8,170 nt of DNA, taken from the NCBI GenBank assembly GCA_002499455.1, contig DALN01000068.1, positions 7,370-15,539 on the forward strand, in the 5' to 3' direction. Both the position numbers and the translations under genes were made by a program. Below are positions 7,202-8,170 of this stretch, in pieces; within the stretch, counting starts at the first letter, position 1; the number at the start of each line of letters is the position of its first letter. This DNA comes from Methanoculleus sp. UBA77 (GTDB lineage Archaea; Halobacteriota; Methanomicrobia; Methanomicrobiales; Methanoculleaceae). A model generated the notes under the pieces. That model ran no database searches and had not been told where the DNA came from. It worked only from the letters and a program-made list of their open reading frames with translations.

Positions 7202-7258
7202 TGAGAATTCAGCAAAAATTTATGGAGTTATACAGCAATATAACAATAGGGTATCGCA
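7202..7258. promoter_or_regulatory. Divergent promoter region of hypF and the regulator pair
   Basis: These 57 AT-rich bases hold all upstream signals for two divergent genes. GTTATA (7227-7232) and TATAAC (7239-7244) form an inverted repeat with a six-base spacer, so each strand carries TATAAC. On the minus strand its 3' end is 26 nt before hypF ATG 7201, the right distance for a leaderless start. On the plus strand TATAAC is only 15 nt before TTG 7259; the bases GTTATAC (7227-7233), centred exactly between the two start codons, are the better-placed TATA candidate for that gene. Neither gene has a convincing Shine-Dalgarno sequence. The dyad might equally be an operator for the adjacent regulator. 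Confidence 0.6.
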
Positions 7259-7771
7259 TTGACGGGACATATTAAGATTCTCAATGATCCGGTTGAACTC
7301 GTTCCTCTTCTTATAACGTTCAATAATGCCGATTACAAACGGATCTACGAACTCTTAAACAAGACCTGGCTGACCGAGGAGGAACTCTGTGCCTACGCCG
7401 CAGGTCCGGTGGTGACCGAGTGCCTCTCCATCCTCCGCAAGGGCAACCTCATCGAAGAGCAGTGGCGGATGCCGAGGCCGGGTGAAAAGCCGACGAAAGA
7501 GTTCAGAACGACGTACAGCAAATTCAGGGCCAGTTTTCAGTGTTCCATGGGCGATATCGGAGACCTGTTGCACATCGCCGTCTCAAACGACGAGGGGCTC
7601 CGCACAATTGTGGACTCGGTTGAACAGGAGATTGCGACAGGAACTACCTCCATCGGTGATATATCCCGAAAATACGGCGTCAGCCCGATCTTCATCAAGG
7701 GGCTGGCCAAAAGGATCCCCGGTCTCGACGTGAAAGGGCAGGGAATGGTGTTGCTTGACCGGACTCAGTGA
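7259..7771 (+). CDS. Winged-helix (ArsR-like) transcriptional regulator
   Basis: A 170-residue, soluble protein without signal peptide or membrane segment. I recognise the general type, archaeal winged-helix regulators usually named ArsR family, but not a characterised member. Residues about 22-88 look like a winged helix: a first helix after FNNADYKRIYELL, the turn LTEEELCAYAAGPVVTECL, then LRKGNLIEEQW and a charged wing. There is no metal-binding cysteine set of the classic ArsR sensors. The C-terminal part (131-165) has a second helix-turn-helix-like stretch, SIGDISRKYGVSPIFIKGLA. TTG 7259 is the only reasonable start: an in-frame TAG lies at 7247-7249 and no in-frame ATG exists before residue 71. 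The gene diverges from hypF and overlaps the next gene by 17 nt, so the two are probably co-transcribed. Control of hypF or of its own operon is a guess from position only. Confidence 0.75.
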   Translation: MTGHIKILNDPVELVPLLITFNNADYKRIYELLNKTWLTEEELCAYAAGPVVTECLSILRKGNLIEEQWRMPRPGEKPTKEFRTTYSKFRASFQCSMGDIGDLLHIAVSNDEGLRTIVDSVEQEIATGTTSIGDISRKYGVSPIFIKGLAKRIPGLDVKGQGMVLLDRTQ

Positions 7772-8170
7772 CGACCCGCTCTACGTGATCCTGCGCAGCA
7801 AGCGGGAAGCCACCCGGTTCCAGATCCTCGTCGAGATCGCCGAGCACCAGCCGGCGATCCGCCAGCAGGAGATCGCCGGGAAACTCGGCGTGACCCCCCA
7901 GGCCGTCTCCGAGTACATCCGGGAGATGGTGGACGAGGGGCTGGTCATGGCCCAGGGCCGGGGCCGGTATGAGGTGACGAAGAGCGGGATCGAGTGGGTC
8001 CTGCGGCACGCGGAAGCCCTTGAGGCCTACGCCCGCCACGTCAACCGGGACATCATCCGGCAGGTGGCCGTCTGGACGGCCGTCGCCCGGGACGATATCG
8101 CGAAGGGGGATACCGTCGGCGTCTTCATGCGGGACGGGTGGCTCTACGCGACGAAAGAGGAGGGGCAGAG
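7755..8170 (+). CDS. MarR-like winged-helix regulator, archaeal conserved family (partial, runs off right edge)
   Basis: An open frame of 138 codons, cut by the window end. Residues about 17-80 form a clear winged helix: REATRFQILVEIAEHQ (helix 1), IRQQEIAGKLGVTPQAVSEY (helix-turn-helix, 35-54), IREMVDEGLVMAQGRGRYEV (third helix and wing) and TKSGIEWVLRHAEAL. The following region starts a second domain (QVAVWTAVARDDIAKGDTVGVFMRDGWLYAT) that in archaeal relatives, as I recall, is a conserved domain of unknown function, possibly ligand-sensing. TTG 7755 is preferred because it keeps the N-terminal segment TGLSDDPLYVILRSK. An in-frame TGA at 7731 limits the upstream side, and GTG 7785 is an alternative. 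With TTG the gene overlaps the previous one by 17 nt, which suggests translational coupling. Confidence 0.75.
   Translation, partial: MTGLSDDPLYVILRSKREATRFQILVEIAEHQPAIRQQEIAGKLGVTPQAVSEYIREMVDEGLVMAQGRGRYEVTKSGIEWVLRHAEALEAYARHVNRDIIRQVAVWTAVARDDIAKGDTVGVFMRDGWLYATKEEGQ

Noticed and set aside
1..8170. CRISPR array, tRNA, rRNA, insertion sequence or integrase
   Set aside because: I saw no regularly spaced repeats, no tRNA-like cloverleaf or rRNA motifs, and no transposase or integrase coding sequence on either strand.

Overview
The window looks like a piece of a GC-rich methanogen chromosome of the order Methanomicrobiales, most likely Methanoculleus or a close relative. The reasons are the secreted-protein architecture (matrixin protease, IPT/TIG, Methanomicrobiales surface-protein repeats, a cohesin-like segment, PKD), a PKD-dockerin relic of the type common in that order, archaeal TATA-like promoters, T-rich terminator sequence, and an iron-sulfur flavoprotein of methanogen type. 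The genus is inferred from remembered family resemblance, not from a search.

Layout. Positions 1-2906 (minus strand) hold a very large secreted metalloprotease that runs off the left edge; at least 968 residues are visible. Positions 2907-3591 hold no intact gene. They contain the protease's promoter and leader, a frameshifted PKD-dockerin gene remnant (about 3154-3423), and a T-rich terminator for the next gene. Then, all on the minus strand, come an iron-sulfur flavoprotein (3592-4266) with its own TATA box and Shine-Dalgarno sequence, an isochorismatase-like cysteine hydrolase (4345-4899), and full-length hypF (4994-7201), the carbamoyltransferase of [NiFe]-hydrogenase maturation. A 57-bp divergent intergenic region separates hypF from a plus-strand pair of overlapping DNA-binding regulator genes: 7259-7771, and 7755 to beyond the right edge.

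How the genes relate. HypF makes the cyanide ligands for the Fe(CO)(CN)2 centre of the [NiFe]-hydrogenases on which hydrogenotrophic methanogens depend, so it is the clearest housekeeping function here. The divergent regulators share a tiny promoter region with hypF and may control it, themselves, or both. The hydrolase and flavoprotein lie downstream of hypF in the same direction but with gaps of 94 and 78 bp, and the flavoprotein has its own promoter signals, so one operon is not assured. The left third is an accessory, cell-surface region with signs of gene decay.

The most noteworthy points are the compact divergent promoter with the dyad GTTATA-N6-TATAAC, the variant zinc motif and domain chain of the archaeal matrixin, the decayed PKD-dockerin relic just upstream of it, and a strong Shine-Dalgarno sequence that fits an out-of-frame ATG rather than the protease's own start. 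I see no convincing wholly new system.
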